The notes beneath the pieces were generated by a model. The model saw only the letters and a list, made by a program, of their open reading frames with translations. It was not told the origin of the DNA and ran no database searches. From assembly GCA_000648925.1 (NCBI GenBank), contig JFHF01000013.1:102377-166376 (forward strand): 64,000 bases of DNA. The letters are read 5' to 3'. Shown here piece after piece: positions 1 to 8,817 of this stretch; within the stretch, counting starts at the first letter, position 1, and each line of letters begins with the position of its first letter. The DNA comes from Caballeronia jiangsuensis. Its GTDB lineage: Bacteria > Pseudomonadota > Gammaproteobacteria > Burkholderiales > Burkholderiaceae. A program made the translations under genes and the position numbers.

Positions 1-1073
1 CGCAGCGCGGGGTCTTTATGCCGCGCGACGTTGCGTTGCAGCCAGCGCGCGAAGAGCGGATGGGCGTGCGGGTCGATGTCGTCGAAGGTCGCAGGCGGTA
101 CATGCAACGCAGGCGGCACGAAGGACGCGCTCACGCGGTCCAGTTCCGCTTGCGAGATGAGATGCGGCGCGCCGTCATGCTCGACGATCTGCCGGAACTC
201 TTCGTCGACGTCATCGATATAGCGCTGGCCTTCCGCCTTCATCAGAATCTTGATGCGTGCCTTGTACTTGTTATCGCGACGGCCGTAACGGTTGTACACG
301 CGCACGATCGCCTCGATGTAGTTCATGATGTGCCGCCACGGCAGAAACTCGCGCATCGGCGTGGCGATCACCGGCGTGCGCCCCATGCCGCCGCCCGCGC
401 TCACGCGAAAGCCGAGCTCTCCGCGTTCGTTACGCACGAGTTGCAGGCCGACGTCATGCCACGCGGTCGCCGCGCGATCTTCGCTTGCGCCCGTGATCGC
501 AATCTTGAACTTGCGCGGCAGAAACGCGAACTCGGGATGCAGCGTCGTCCATTGCCGCATGATCTCGGCGAAAGGACGCGGATCGGCCACTTCGTCGGGC
601 GCGACGCCCGCGCGTTCATCGCAGGAAATGTTGCGGATGCAATTGCCGCTCGTCTGGATGCCGTGCATGTCCACGGTGGCGAGCAAGTCCATCACGTCAG
701 CGGATTTGTCGAGCGGAATCCAGTTGAATTGAACATTGGTGCGCGTCGTGAAGTGCGCGCAATGCATCGGCAGGCGCTCGGTGCCGAGCTTGCCCTGCGC
801 TTCGCTCGCTGCGCGATAGACCTCGGGATCGGGATCGTCGTATTCGCGGGCGATGCGCGCGAGCACCCGCAATTGCGCGCTCGACAGCTCGCCGTAGGGC
901 ACGGCCACACGCAACATCGGCGCATGGCGCTGCACATACCAGCCGTTTTGCAGGCGCAGCGGGCGGAACGCATCTTCGCTCAGGCGGCCGTCCTGCCAGC
1001 GCTCAAGCTGATCGCGGAATTGCGCGGCGCGGCTTTTCACGAAGGACTTGTCGAACTCGGTGTATCGGTACAT
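1..1073 (-). CDS. cysI: Nitrite/sulfite reductase hemoprotein (CysI type), 3' part outside window
   Basis: Siroheme sulfite reductase beta subunit of assimilatory sulfate reduction, reducing sulfite to sulfide for cysteine synthesis. I translated the minus strand from the ATG at 1073. It begins MYRYTEFDKSFV and stays open to the window edge for about 357 codons. It carries the ferredoxin-like half-domain (MHCAHFTTRTNVQFNW), the central TSGNCIRNISCDE stretch and SAGGGMGRTPVI, all typical of NIR/SIR proteins. The family is usually about 550 residues, so roughly the last 200, including the Cys ligands of the 4Fe-4S/siroheme site, lie off the left edge. No strong ribosome binding site is visible before this ATG. 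NirA-like nitrite reductases share the fold. The start sequence and the adjacent DUF2970 gene resemble Burkholderia cysI loci. Confidence 0.9.
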   Translation of the reverse strand, partial: MYRYTEFDKSFVKSRAAQFRDQLERWQDGRLSEDAFRPLRLQNGWYVQRHAPMLRVAVPYGELSSAQLRVLARIAREYDDPDPEVYRAASEAQGKLGTERLPMHCAHFTTRTNVQFNWIPLDKSADVMDLLATVDMHGIQTSGNCIRNISCDERAGVAPDEVADPRPFAEIMRQWTTLHPEFAFLPRKFKIAITGASEDRAATAWHDVGLQLVRNERGELGFRVSAGGGMGRTPVIATPMREFLPWRHIMNYIEAIVRVYNRYGRRDNKYKARIKILMKAEGQRYIDDVDEEFRQIVEHDGAPHLISQAELDRVSASFVPPALHVPPATFDDIDPHAHPLFARWLQRNVARHKDPAL

Positions 1074-1285
1074 GGATGCGGCGCATTGGCGGAGAGAGGG
1101 CCAACGATAGAGCGTGCCGCGGCATTCCGAAAGCAGCAGTTGCGATCGATTCGACGGTAGCAGCCGATATCGCGCGTCATTCTGCTACCGCCGAATACAG
1201 CGCAACTGCTGCTGTTTTTCACATGACGCGGCGCGCAACATCGATGCATGAAAGATCGATTCGGACCCATGCAAAGGAGCCGCTC

Positions 1286-1474
1286 ATGGAACTCTTGAAG
1301 ATGATGCGCATCGTGTTTTGGAGCTTTTTCGGCGTGCGCAAGCGCGCGTCGCACAACGCCGATTTCGCGCATGTGAAGCTGCCGCTGTTGCCGGTCGTCG
1401 CCGTGATGCTCGCGGGCGCGTTCGGATTGACGCTGCTGACGGTCGCGAAGCTCGCCACCGGTATCGCGCACTGA
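1286..1474 (+). CDS. DUF2970 small membrane protein
   Basis: A 62-residue protein of the DUF2970 family, function unknown. The N-terminal half (LLKMMRIVFWSFFGVRK) is basic and aromatic. The C-terminal half (residues 32-57) is one hydrophobic segment predicted to span the membrane. The ATG follows AAGGAG by seven bases, and upstream ATGs in the same frame lack such a site. It is divergent from cysI across about 210 bases. The divergent cysI/DUF2970 arrangement is common in Burkholderiales, but no functional link is established. Confidence 0.85.
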   Translation: MELLKMMRIVFWSFFGVRKRASHNADFAHVKLPLLPVVAVMLAGAFGLTLLTVAKLATGIAH

Positions 1475-1544
1475 TCGTGCGGCGCGCAGGCCGTCCCGCT
1501 CTTACAATGGCGATCGGATGATTGCCACGAGCGAGGATCGGACC

Positions 1545-2528
1545 ATGAAAGTTTGCGTATATGGCGCGGGCGCCATCGGCGGATGGATCGGCGTGAAGCT
1601 CGCGCAGGCGGGCTGCGATGTCAGCGTGGTCGCACGCGGCGCGACGCTCGAAGCGTTGAAGAAGGAAGGGCTGCGGCTCGTCGAAACCGACGCGGCGCAT
1701 ACCGTGAAGGTCGCGACCAGCGCCGAGCCCGCGGATCTCGGCCCACAGGATCTCGTCATCGTCGCGGTGAAGGCGCCCGCGATGGAATCGGTCGCCGCGC
1801 ATATCGCGCCGCTGCTTTCGAGCGACACCACCGTGCTGACCGCGATGAACGGCGTGCCCTGGTGGTTCTGCGACGGCCTTGGCGAGCCTTTCACGGGCAA
1901 GCGGTTGTCGTCGGTCGATCCGCACGGCGCGATCGCCGACGCGATACCGGGCGCGCAGACCGTCGGCTGCGTCGTGCATGCGAGCTGCTTCGTCGAAGCA
2001 CCGGGCGTCATCCGGCATCGACAGGGCAAAGGGCTGATCCTCGGGGAAGCGACGGGCGCACCGACCGCACGCACCGAATCGCTCGTGTCGCTCTTTTCGA
2101 AGGCCGGCTTCGACGCCACGCTCTCCCCGCAGATTCAGCGCGATGTCTGGTTCAAGCTGTGGGGCAACATGACGATGAACCCTATCAGCGCGATCACCGG
2201 CGCAACCACCGACCGCATCCTGAGCGACGATCTCGTGCGCGGCTTCGTGACGAACGTCATGCTCGAAGCGAAGGAGATCGGCGCGCGCTTCGGCATTCCC
2301 ATCGAGCAGGAGCCGGAAGACCGTCACGCCGTCACGCTCAAGCTCGGCGCGATGAAAACGTCGATGTTGCAGGACGTGGAGGCGGGCAAGGCGGTCGAAC
2401 TCGATGCGCTCGTCGCGTCGGTGCGCGAACTGGGCGCGATGACCGGCGTGCCGACGCCTTTCACCGATGCCCTGCTCGGACTCGCGCGCTTGCACGCGCG
2501 CACGCTGGGGCTCTATCCGGCGGCGTGA
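1545..2528 (+). CDS. 2-dehydropantoate 2-reductase family protein
   Basis: Predicted cytosolic NADPH-dependent ketopantoate reductase (ApbA/PanE fold) of 327 residues. The N-terminus MKVCVYGAGAIGGWIG is a textbook GxGxxG Rossmann motif. The central VKLWGNMTMNPISAIT segment carries the Lys and Asn expected of the catalytic domain, and the all-alpha C-terminal domain is complete. I chose the ATG at 1545 because it puts the nucleotide-binding motif at the N-terminus and follows GAGGATCGG. An in-frame start nine codons upstream is less likely. Burkholderia genomes carry several ApbA paralogues, so this one may not be the pantothenate enzyme. It converges on the next gene with a 7-base gap. Confidence 0.85.
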   Translation: MKVCVYGAGAIGGWIGVKLAQAGCDVSVVARGATLEALKKEGLRLVETDAAHTVKVATSAEPADLGPQDLVIVAVKAPAMESVAAHIAPLLSSDTTVLTAMNGVPWWFCDGLGEPFTGKRLSSVDPHGAIADAIPGAQTVGCVVHASCFVEAPGVIRHRQGKGLILGEATGAPTARTESLVSLFSKAGFDATLSPQIQRDVWFKLWGNMTMNPISAITGATTDRILSDDLVRGFVTNVMLEAKEIGARFGIPIEQEPEDRHAVTLKLGAMKTSMLQDVEAGKAVELDALVASVRELGAMTGVPTPFTDALLGLARLHARTLGLYPAA

Positions 2529-2535
2529 GTTCGCC

Positions 2536-3741
2536 TTACGCCACGACAATTCGCAGCGGGTCCGCAGCCGCGAACGCCTCGGCCCGCTCCGCGCTCGGCG
2601 GATAAATCCACTCGGTGTTGATGCGCGTTTTCAGTTGCTTCGCCTGCGCGCCCGACATCTTCACCTCACGCTCCCAGCCTTCCGTATAGACCGCGCCCCA
2701 CGGGCCCAGATCGAGACACGTCACGTATTTCGGCTGGCTGTACGGAATCGGCGCATCGCCCAGCAAGTCCGCGGCGACGTTGTGGCCCGCCGAGCGGCCG
2801 AGGTTCATCGCGTGCTGACAGGACATCATCGCGTGATTGCCTTCGTCGTCGGTGGCGGCGTAGGCGACGTCGCCCGTGGCGTAGACCGTATCGACACCCA
2901 GCACGCGCAGATTGCGATCCACATGCAGGCGGCCCAGCGCGTCGCGTTCAGCGGGAATCTGCGCGGTCAGCGCGCTCGCGCGCACGCCCGCGGTCCAGAT
3001 CACGGTGCTCGCTTCGATGCGCTCGCCGTCTGACGTGCTGAGACCGTTCGCATCGACCGACGTCACCGCCGCGCCGAGCCGCCACTGCACGCCGAGCGAT
3101 TCGAGCGCCTCGACGATGACCGGACGCGGACCCGCGCCGAGGTCCGGACCGATTTCCTTGTTGCGTTCGACGATGATGACCCGCACCTTCGCATCCGCGC
3201 CGAGCGCAGCGCGCAGGCGCGCCGGCATTTCCGCTGCCGTTTCGATGCCCGTGAAGCCGCCGCCGGCGACGACCACCGTATTGCGCGCGGGCGTATCGGG
3301 CTGCGTCGCGAGAGCCTTGATATGCGCTTCGAGCGTGGCGGCTTCATCGACCTGATCGACGCTGAACGCGTGCTGCGCGAGCCCCGGAATCTGCGGGCGG
3401 AACAGGCGGCTGCCGGTCGCCAGAACGAGACGGTCGTAGTTCAACGACGACGGCGTGCCGTCCGCGCCGAGCACGTCGACTTCATTGCGCTCGACGTGAA
3501 TGCGTTCCACCGTACCCTGAATGAATCTGACGCCCGTGGACGCGAAGATGTCCAGCAGCGGCGCCTTCATGCCCGCGGCGTTCTCTTCATACAGACGCGG
3601 ACGCACATGCAGATGCGGCTCCGGCGCGATCAGAACGACTTCGATATCCGTCCGGCCGTGCTGATCGATGAGACGCGCGGCGGACAGGGCGCTCCACATG
3701 CCGGCGAAGCCGGCTCCGACTACCAGAATGCGCTTGGACAT
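2536..3741 (-). CDS. NAD(P)/FAD-dependent oxidoreductase, type-II NADH dehydrogenase-like
   Basis: 401-residue flavoprotein of the pyridine nucleotide-disulfide oxidoreductase fold. RILVVGAGFAGMWSALSA (residues 4-21) is the FAD-binding motif. TVVVAGGGFTGIETAAEM near residue 155 is the second Rossmann motif for NAD(P)H. VYATGDVAYAATDDEGN, near residue 290, contacts the FAD. Domain order and length fit Ndh/NDH-2, which passes electrons from NADH to quinone at the membrane, although there is no clear C-terminal anchor. A ferredoxin/rubredoxin-type reductase is the alternative. The start follows AAGGAGC by five bases. A perfect 15-bp palindrome lies 57-95 bases upstream and probably controls it. 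Confidence 0.8.
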   Translation of the reverse strand: MSKRILVVGAGFAGMWSALSAARLIDQHGRTDIEVVLIAPEPHLHVRPRLYEENAAGMKAPLLDIFASTGVRFIQGTVERIHVERNEVDVLGADGTPSSLNYDRLVLATGSRLFRPQIPGLAQHAFSVDQVDEAATLEAHIKALATQPDTPARNTVVVAGGGFTGIETAAEMPARLRAALGADAKVRVIIVERNKEIGPDLGAGPRPVIVEALESLGVQWRLGAAVTSVDANGLSTSDGERIEASTVIWTAGVRASALTAQIPAERDALGRLHVDRNLRVLGVDTVYATGDVAYAATDDEGNHAMMSCQHAMNLGRSAGHNVAADLLGDAPIPYSQPKYVTCLDLGPWGAVYTEGWEREVKMSGAQAKQLKTRINTEWIYPPSAERAEAFAAADPLRIVVA

Positions 3742-3797
3742 TTCGATGCTCCTTGGAATTCGATATTGGGGTCGCTCGACGGACGGACTTCGTCGTC

Positions 3798-3836
3798 ATC
3801 GATTAACTGCGATTCTATGAGTCGCAGTTAATCGAT
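3798..3836. promoter_or_regulatory. Long perfect inverted repeat, likely operator for the NADH-dehydrogenase-like gene
   Basis: Two 15-base arms (ATCGATTAACTGCGA and its exact reverse complement) are separated by 9 bases. No T-tract follows on either strand, so it is not a standard terminator. The position upstream of the start at 3741 suggests an operator for a dimeric repressor of TetR or MarR type. No candidate regulator gene is adjacent. Confidence 0.6.
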
Positions 3837-4031
3837 GCAAGAAAATTGTCCTGCGTGTGTCAAATTGTCTCGAATTAGCGGATTTGAACCCGACGTATGT
3901 GAGTTTCCGACACCGAGACGCGCATCTGGGACATATCGAGGCGTAGTTGGATCGACGGAAGCGGCGAAAAGGCCGAGGCGTTGCGCTGTCGCGCTAAGCT
4001 AAGGCACGCAACGAAACGTCAGAGGAAGACC

Positions 4032-4412
4032 ATGGAGCGGCAGAATCAGCAGAAAGACGCAAGCGAGCTCGTCGAGATGCGCGACATGCTGCGCGAGTTC
4101 GTCCGCGAGCGGGACTGGAGCCGCTTTCATTCGCCGAAGAATCTCGCGGCGGCGCTGTCCGTCGAGGCGAGCGAGTTGCTCGAACCGTTCACATGGCTCG
4201 CCACCGGCGAAAAGGCCGAACTCGACGAAGCGAAACTGCGCGCGATCCGTCACGAGATGGCCGACGTGCTCGCGTATCTCGTGATGCTCGCGGATTCGCT
4301 CGACGTCGATCTGCATCTCGCGCTGATCGAAAAAATGGCGCTGAACCGGTCGAAGTATCCGGCGCACAAAGTGAAAGGCGACGCGCGCAAATACACCGAG
4401 TACGACGAGTGA
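4032..4412 (+). CDS. MazG-like nucleotide pyrophosphohydrolase
   Basis: 126-residue all-alpha NTP pyrophosphatase of the MazG-like/RS21-C6 group, which hydrolyses (deoxy)nucleoside triphosphates, often dCTP analogues, to monophosphate and pyrophosphate. The metal-binding pattern is present: LSVEASELLEPF supplies ExxE and RHEMADVLAYLVMLAD supplies ExxD. WSRFHSPKNLA is the conserved substrate loop. The ATG follows AGAGGAAG. An in-frame upstream start would add 17 residues with no family similarity. Likely a nucleotide-pool housecleaning enzyme. It precedes an acyl-CoA dehydrogenase by 82 bases with no shared role apparent. Confidence 0.85.
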   Translation: MERQNQQKDASELVEMRDMLREFVRERDWSRFHSPKNLAAALSVEASELLEPFTWLATGEKAELDEAKLRAIRHEMADVLAYLVMLADSLDVDLHLALIEKMALNRSKYPAHKVKGDARKYTEYDE

Positions 4413-4494
4413 GCATGTACGGGCAAAGCCTCTGGCGCGCAGTGCGCCCGCGCGGTTAAGCTTCGGTTCAGCCCGTTCCCTTAGAGGATTGCCG

Positions 4495-5676
4495 ATGGAC
4501 TTTTCCCTCTCGCCCGAACTCACCGATCTGCAGGCGCGCGTGCGCGCTTTCATCGCTGAAGAAATCATCCCCTTCGAGCGCGATCCGCGTTGCACGCCGC
4601 ACGGCCCGAACGAGGCGCTGCGCGCCGAACTGGTCGCGAAAGGGCGCAAGGCGGGGCTATTGTCGAGTCACGTATCGCCTGAATTCGGCGGCCTCGGACT
4701 GAATCACGTCGCCAAGGCCATCCTGTTCGAGGAAGCGGGCTATTCGCCGCTCGGTCCCGTCGCGCTGAATATCGCCGCGCCCGACGAAGGGAACATGCAC
4801 TTGCTCGAAGCCGTCGCCACGCCGCAGCAAAAGGAACGCTGGCTGCGTCCGCTCGCGGCGGGCGACATCCGCTCGTGTTTCTGCATGACCGAGCCGTCGC
4901 CGGGCGCGGGCGCCGATCCCTCGATGTTGCAGACCATCGCGGCGCAGGACGGCGACGAATACGTGATCGACGGACGCAAGTGGTTCATCACCGGCGCGGA
5001 GGGCGCGGCGGTCGCGATCATCATGGCGAAATTCGCCGACGGTCCCGCGACGATGTTCCTCGCCGACATGTCGAGCGCGGGCATCGTCATCGAACGTGCG
5101 ATGGATTCGCTCGACACGTGTTTTCCCGGCGGCCACGGCGTCGTGCGCTTCGAGGGCTTGCGCGTGCCGAAAGAGAACGTATTGGGCGAGCCGGGCGAAG
5201 GCTTTCGATATGCGCAGGTGCGGCTCTCGCCCGCGCGTCTCACGCATTGCATGCGCTGGCTCGGCGCCGCGCGGCGCGCGCACGATGTCGCGACGGCATA
5301 TGCGCGAGAGCGTCAGGCATTCGGCCGTGCGTTGGGCGAGCACGAAGGCGTCGGCTTCATGCTCGCGGACAACGAAATGGATTTGCACGTGACGCGCCTC
5401 GCCATCTGGCACTGCGCGTGGGTGCTCGATCAGGGCGTGCTCGGCAAGCACGAGTCGAGCGTCGCGAAGGTGGTGTCATCGGAGGCGCTGTGGCGCGTCG
5501 TCGATCGCTCGGTGCAGGTGCTCGGCGGTCAGGGTGTCACGCATGAAACCGTCGTCGCGCGGATTTTCGCGGACATGCGCGCCTTCCGGATCTACGACGG
5601 TCCGTCGGAAGTGCATCGCTGGAGCATCGCGCGGCGCATTCTGCGCGGGCAAAAGCCGCGCGTCGAATCAACCTGA
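4495..5676 (+). CDS. Acyl-CoA dehydrogenase family protein
   Basis: 393-residue FAD flavoenzyme catalysing alpha-beta dehydrogenation of acyl-CoA thioesters. The N-terminal helical domain begins MDFSLSPELTDLQARVRAFI. The middle beta domain has FCMTEPSPGAGADPS (flavin contact) and GRKWFITGAEGA. The C-terminal helical domain has the YARERQAFGRALGEHEGVGF signature and the QVLGGQGVTHE motif. KVVSSEALWRVVDRSVQVLGG replaces the usual catalytic Glu region, so chain-length class cannot be told from sequence alone. It resembles long-chain or 'ACAD10/11-like' members. The ATG lies eight bases after AGAGGA. Confidence 0.88.
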   Translation: MDFSLSPELTDLQARVRAFIAEEIIPFERDPRCTPHGPNEALRAELVAKGRKAGLLSSHVSPEFGGLGLNHVAKAILFEEAGYSPLGPVALNIAAPDEGNMHLLEAVATPQQKERWLRPLAAGDIRSCFCMTEPSPGAGADPSMLQTIAAQDGDEYVIDGRKWFITGAEGAAVAIIMAKFADGPATMFLADMSSAGIVIERAMDSLDTCFPGGHGVVRFEGLRVPKENVLGEPGEGFRYAQVRLSPARLTHCMRWLGAARRAHDVATAYARERQAFGRALGEHEGVGFMLADNEMDLHVTRLAIWHCAWVLDQGVLGKHESSVAKVVSSEALWRVVDRSVQVLGGQGVTHETVVARIFADMRAFRIYDGPSEVHRWSIARRILRGQKPRVEST

Positions 5677-5687
5677 CGAATGCGGTA

Positions 5688-5939
5688 TCACTGCACCGAG
5701 GTTTCGCCGCGAGCCTGACGCTGCGCGATGATGCGGCTCGCGCGCATTGCATTCTCGGGGTAGTTCAGCCAGTCATTCGGATCGTAGCCGACCGAGCGCC
5801 AGAGCAGGAACTCCTGCCGGACCTGCGCGCGGGTTTTCGGTGCGTTCGGATCACTGGTTTGCGCCTGCGGTTGCGCGAGCGCAGCGGCCGCGCAGCACAA
5901 TGCCAGCGCGCCGACGATGAAACGGGGAATGGATGACAT
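5688..5939 (-). CDS. DUF4148 secreted small protein
   Basis: 83-residue exported protein of the DUF4148 family, abundant in Burkholderiaceae and of unknown function. Residues 1-25 form a signal peptide (MSSIPRFIVGALALCCAAA, cleavage after LAQ). The mature part has the family core KTRAQVRQEFLLWRSVGYDPNDW followed by NYPENAMRA. I chose the ATG at 5939 because it follows GAGGG and gives a clean signal peptide; an ATG seven codons upstream is also in frame. The 3' end converges on the acyl-CoA dehydrogenase with an 11-base gap. Probably periplasmic. Confidence 0.85.
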   Translation of the reverse strand: MSSIPRFIVGALALCCAAAALAQPQAQTSDPNAPKTRAQVRQEFLLWRSVGYDPNDWLNYPENAMRASRIIAQRQARGETSVQ

Positions 5940-6177
5940 GACGAAACCCTCACACCGCATGACACGGCGATTTCATTCTAGGTGACGGAACGAAAACGTG
6001 CAGAACCCGTTTTGGTAGCGCACCGTACATTGATTGCGTTTTGCGTGCGCACGGCGTGATATTCGATATGTCGTGTACCGACGAAGCGCCCTATACTCGA
6101 TTTTTTCGGGCGGGGAGTGCCGCGCAACACCGAGCCATAGCCTGAGCCAACGAATACACGACAAAAAGGCCGCCGTC

Positions 6178-7209
6178 ATGAGCACCTCGAGCGTCGCCGT
6201 CACGAGCAGTTTTCCGGAGATGGACGAACTGAAGGCGATTCGCATCGCGGGCGGCGCGCGCTTCGCGTGGCGCACGATGGGCGAAGTGCGCGCACGCCAT
6301 CAGTCGTTTCCGATCCTGACCGCAGCGATCGGTTCGGACGATCCGCAAGCGCCCGCGATCGGCTTTTTCGGCGGCGTGCATGGGCTCGAATGCATCGGCA
6401 CGCAGCTCGTGCTCGAATATATGCGCGCGCTGTTGCGCCGTCTCGAATGGGACGACACGCTGCATCATCAATTGCGCGCGATCCGTCTCATCTTCATGCC
6501 GATCGTCAATCCGGGCGGCATGTTCGCACGCACCCGCGCGAATCCGAACGGCGTCGATCTGATGCGCAACGCGCCGCAAAGCGCCGAGGGGCGTGTGCCG
6601 TTTCTGGCGGGCGGCCAGCGCATCGGGCCGTGGCTGCCGTGGTATCGCGGGCCGGTGGACGGCCGCATGGAAGTGGAGAGCGCGGCGCTGCTTTCGGTCG
6701 TCGAGGAGCAACTGATGTCGCGGCCGCTCAGCTTCGCGCTCGATTGTCATTCGGGATTCGGCTGGGACGACAGCATCTGGTTTCCGTACGCGCGCACCGA
6801 GCGTCAAATGGCGCATCTGCCGGAAATGTTTCTGCTGAAGACGATGTTCGAGGAATCGTATCCGCATCACGGCTACGCATTCGAGCCGCAGAGCCATCAA
6901 TACCTGTTGCACGGCGATCTGTGGGACTTCGCGTATGACCGCTCGCGCGCGCCCAACATCTTCCTGCCGATGACGCTCGAACTCGGCTCGTGGCGCTGGA
7001 TTCGCAAGAATCCGATGCAGATGTTCTCGCGCCTCGGCATCTTCAATCCGATCAAGGCGCATCGCACGCGGCGCGTGTTGCGGCGTCATCCGAACTTCTT
7101 CGATTTCCTCACGCGCGCCGCGTTTTCGTCGCGGCGCTGGCTGCCGAGCGGCGAATTCCGCGAGGACGTGTTGCGGCGCGCGCGCGAGCACTGGCAGCGC
7201 ACGTCATGA
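6178..7209 (+). CDS. M14-family zinc carboxypeptidase
   Basis: 343-residue predicted zinc metallocarboxypeptidase. GFFGGVHGLE (His68, Glu71) and FALDCHSGFG (His191) provide the HxxE...H zinc triad of M14 peptidases. FLPMTLELGSWRW carries the Glu expected as general base, near residue 265. PIVNPGGMFARTRANPNGVDLMRN is the substrate-binding arginine region. There is no signal peptide, so it should act in the cytosol, possibly as an amidase on a small amino-acyl conjugate like AGBL or succinylglutamate-desuccinylase relatives. The downstream alpha/beta hydrolase overlaps it in an ATGA junction, so the two are probably translated together. Confidence 0.85.
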   Translation: MSTSSVAVTSSFPEMDELKAIRIAGGARFAWRTMGEVRARHQSFPILTAAIGSDDPQAPAIGFFGGVHGLECIGTQLVLEYMRALLRRLEWDDTLHHQLRAIRLIFMPIVNPGGMFARTRANPNGVDLMRNAPQSAEGRVPFLAGGQRIGPWLPWYRGPVDGRMEVESAALLSVVEEQLMSRPLSFALDCHSGFGWDDSIWFPYARTERQMAHLPEMFLLKTMFEESYPHHGYAFEPQSHQYLLHGDLWDFAYDRSRAPNIFLPMTLELGSWRWIRKNPMQMFSRLGIFNPIKAHRTRRVLRRHPNFFDFLTRAAFSSRRWLPSGEFREDVLRRAREHWQRTS

Positions 7210-8000
7210 GCGACTGGGTGCTCCTGCGCGGTCTCACACGCGAAGCGCGTCACTGGGGCGCGTTCGATGCCGCGCTCGTCGCGCATGGGCTCGTCGAAGA
7301 GGGCGAGCGTGTCGTGTGCATCGATCTGCCGGGCAATGGCGTGGAACACGCGCATGCGGCGCCGCATTCCGTCGTCGCGATGATGGACTTCGTGCGCGAG
7401 CGCGCCGCGTCGCTGAAGCTGCGCTTTCCATGCCGCGTGCTCGCGATGTCGCTCGGCGCGATGGTCGCGGCCGCGTGGGCCGAACGTCACGCGGGCGAGA
7501 TCGAGCGGCTCGTGCTGATCAACACCAGCATGCGCCCGTTCGCGCGCCTGCCCGAACGCCTGCGTCCCACGGCATGGCCGATGCTCGCCCGCATCGCGAT
7601 GATATGGACGCAACCCGAACGATGCGAGGCGATGATCTTCGACCTCACATGCAACCGAAGCGACTCGCGCGATGCGGACATCGCGCACTGGGCGCAGCTT
7701 CGGCGCACGCATGGCGCGAGCGCGTCGAATGCGCTGCGGCAGCTCGCGGCGGCAGCACGCTTTCACGCGGCCCGCGATGCGCCGCGCTGTCCGGTGCTGC
7801 TGCTGTCGTCGGCGGCTGACCGGCTCGTCGATCCGATATGCTCGGCGCGCATCGCGAAGCAATGGCGCGCGCCGCACAGGGTGCATCCGTGGGCGGGCCA
7901 CGATCTGCCGCACGACGATGCCGAGTGGACGTGCAACGCGATCGCCGCGTGGCTCGGCGAGCACGGAAGCACGCGTGACATTCGCGCGACAAGCGCATGA
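7206..8000 (+). CDS. Alpha/beta hydrolase
   Basis: 264-residue alpha/beta hydrolase. The nucleophile elbow is LAMSLGAM (Ser82), a variant of GxSxG with Met in the first position. The acid is probably the Asp in SSAADRLVD, and the base the His in WAGHDLPHDD. VVCIDLPGNG is the oxyanion strand. Substrate is unknown; the fold is shared by esterases, amidases and dehalogenases. Its ATG overlaps the stop of the M14 peptidase gene, which suggests a joint pathway. The 20-base gap to the following cupin gene is consistent with a three-gene operon. Confidence 0.82.
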   Translation: MSDWVLLRGLTREARHWGAFDAALVAHGLVEEGERVVCIDLPGNGVEHAHAAPHSVVAMMDFVRERAASLKLRFPCRVLAMSLGAMVAAAWAERHAGEIERLVLINTSMRPFARLPERLRPTAWPMLARIAMIWTQPERCEAMIFDLTCNRSDSRDADIAHWAQLRRTHGASASNALRQLAAAARFHAARDAPRCPVLLLSSAADRLVDPICSARIAKQWRAPHRVHPWAGHDLPHDDAEWTCNAIAAWLGEHGSTRDIRATSA

Positions 8001-8019
8001 CTTCGATACTCAAGACACC

Positions 8020-8526
8020 ATGAAAACGCCCATCGTCAATCTCGATACGCTCGATCCTCAACCGCTGCCGCCCGAATTCGCGCCGACGGGCGCAGCCGCC
8101 GAACGCTACGCGCCGCGCATCGCGCGTATCGGCGGCATGGTCGGCGCGAAGAAGCTCGGCTACAGCCTCATCGTGCTCGAACCGGGCAAGCGCGCGTTCC
8201 CGTTTCATCATCATCGCGTGAACGAGGAGATGTTCTTCGTCATCGAAGGCGAGGGCGAAGTGCGGCTCGGCGGGGAAACGCATCCGATTCGCGCGGGCGA
8301 TGTCATCGCGTGTCCGCCGGGCAATGCCGAAACGGCGCATCAGATCGTCAATACGAGCACGCAGACGCTGCGCTATCTCGCGATCAGCACGATGCAGTCG
8401 CCCGAAGTGGTCGAGTATCCGGATACGGGCCGCCAGGCCGTGCTCGTCGTCGATGAGCCGGGCGTCAAAGGGCTGCGCGCCGTCTTTCGCGCAAGCGATT
8501 CGCTCGGCTATTGGGACGGCGAGTGA
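8020..8526 (+). CDS. Cupin-domain protein
   Basis: 168-residue protein with one cupin barrel. FPFHHHRVNEEMFFVIEGEG is cupin motif 1, with three consecutive His and a Glu that would bind a metal. IRAGDVIACPPGNAETAHQI is motif 2. The family includes dioxygenases, isomerases and sugar-binding proteins, and the sequence does not say which. It follows the alpha/beta hydrolase by 20 bases and is probably cotranscribed with the M14 peptidase. A small GC hairpin (8541-8556) lies after the stop but has a weak T-tail. The 290-base stretch to the next gene holds nothing else recognisable. Confidence 0.8.
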   Translation: MKTPIVNLDTLDPQPLPPEFAPTGAAAERYAPRIARIGGMVGAKKLGYSLIVLEPGKRAFPFHHHRVNEEMFFVIEGEGEVRLGGETHPIRAGDVIACPPGNAETAHQIVNTSTQTLRYLAISTMQSPEVVEYPDTGRQAVLVVDEPGVKGLRAVFRASDSLGYWDGE

Positions 8527-8817
8527 ATCCTGCGCAGCACGCGGCGTTTCCGCCGCTTACTGCATGCAACGATCGCGACATTCGTGCTTATTCTTGTTAA
8601 TTCTTGTAAAGCGTGTGCTGTTACGACCACGCATAGGGAAACCTCGTGTTGCAACGCAGCATCGCATTGCGTATGCTGTTCCTGGCGGGTGGCATGAGCC
8701 CTTCGCTTCACGCATCGAGAAGCATCGACACGAACAATCAAACGCCGGTACGCACAGAGCGTTTCATCGGGCAGGGCCGGTAAGCATTACGGGCGTCTGC
8801 TTGAAGGAGCCGCACAT

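Noticed and set aside
18..1160. Plus-strand open frame of 380 codons
   Set aside because: The minus strand translates as a clear sulfite reductase over the same bases; the plus frame is its shadow.
8541..8556. Small GC hairpin after the cupin gene as a terminator
   Set aside because: Only six base pairs and no T-tract; too weak to list as a terminator.
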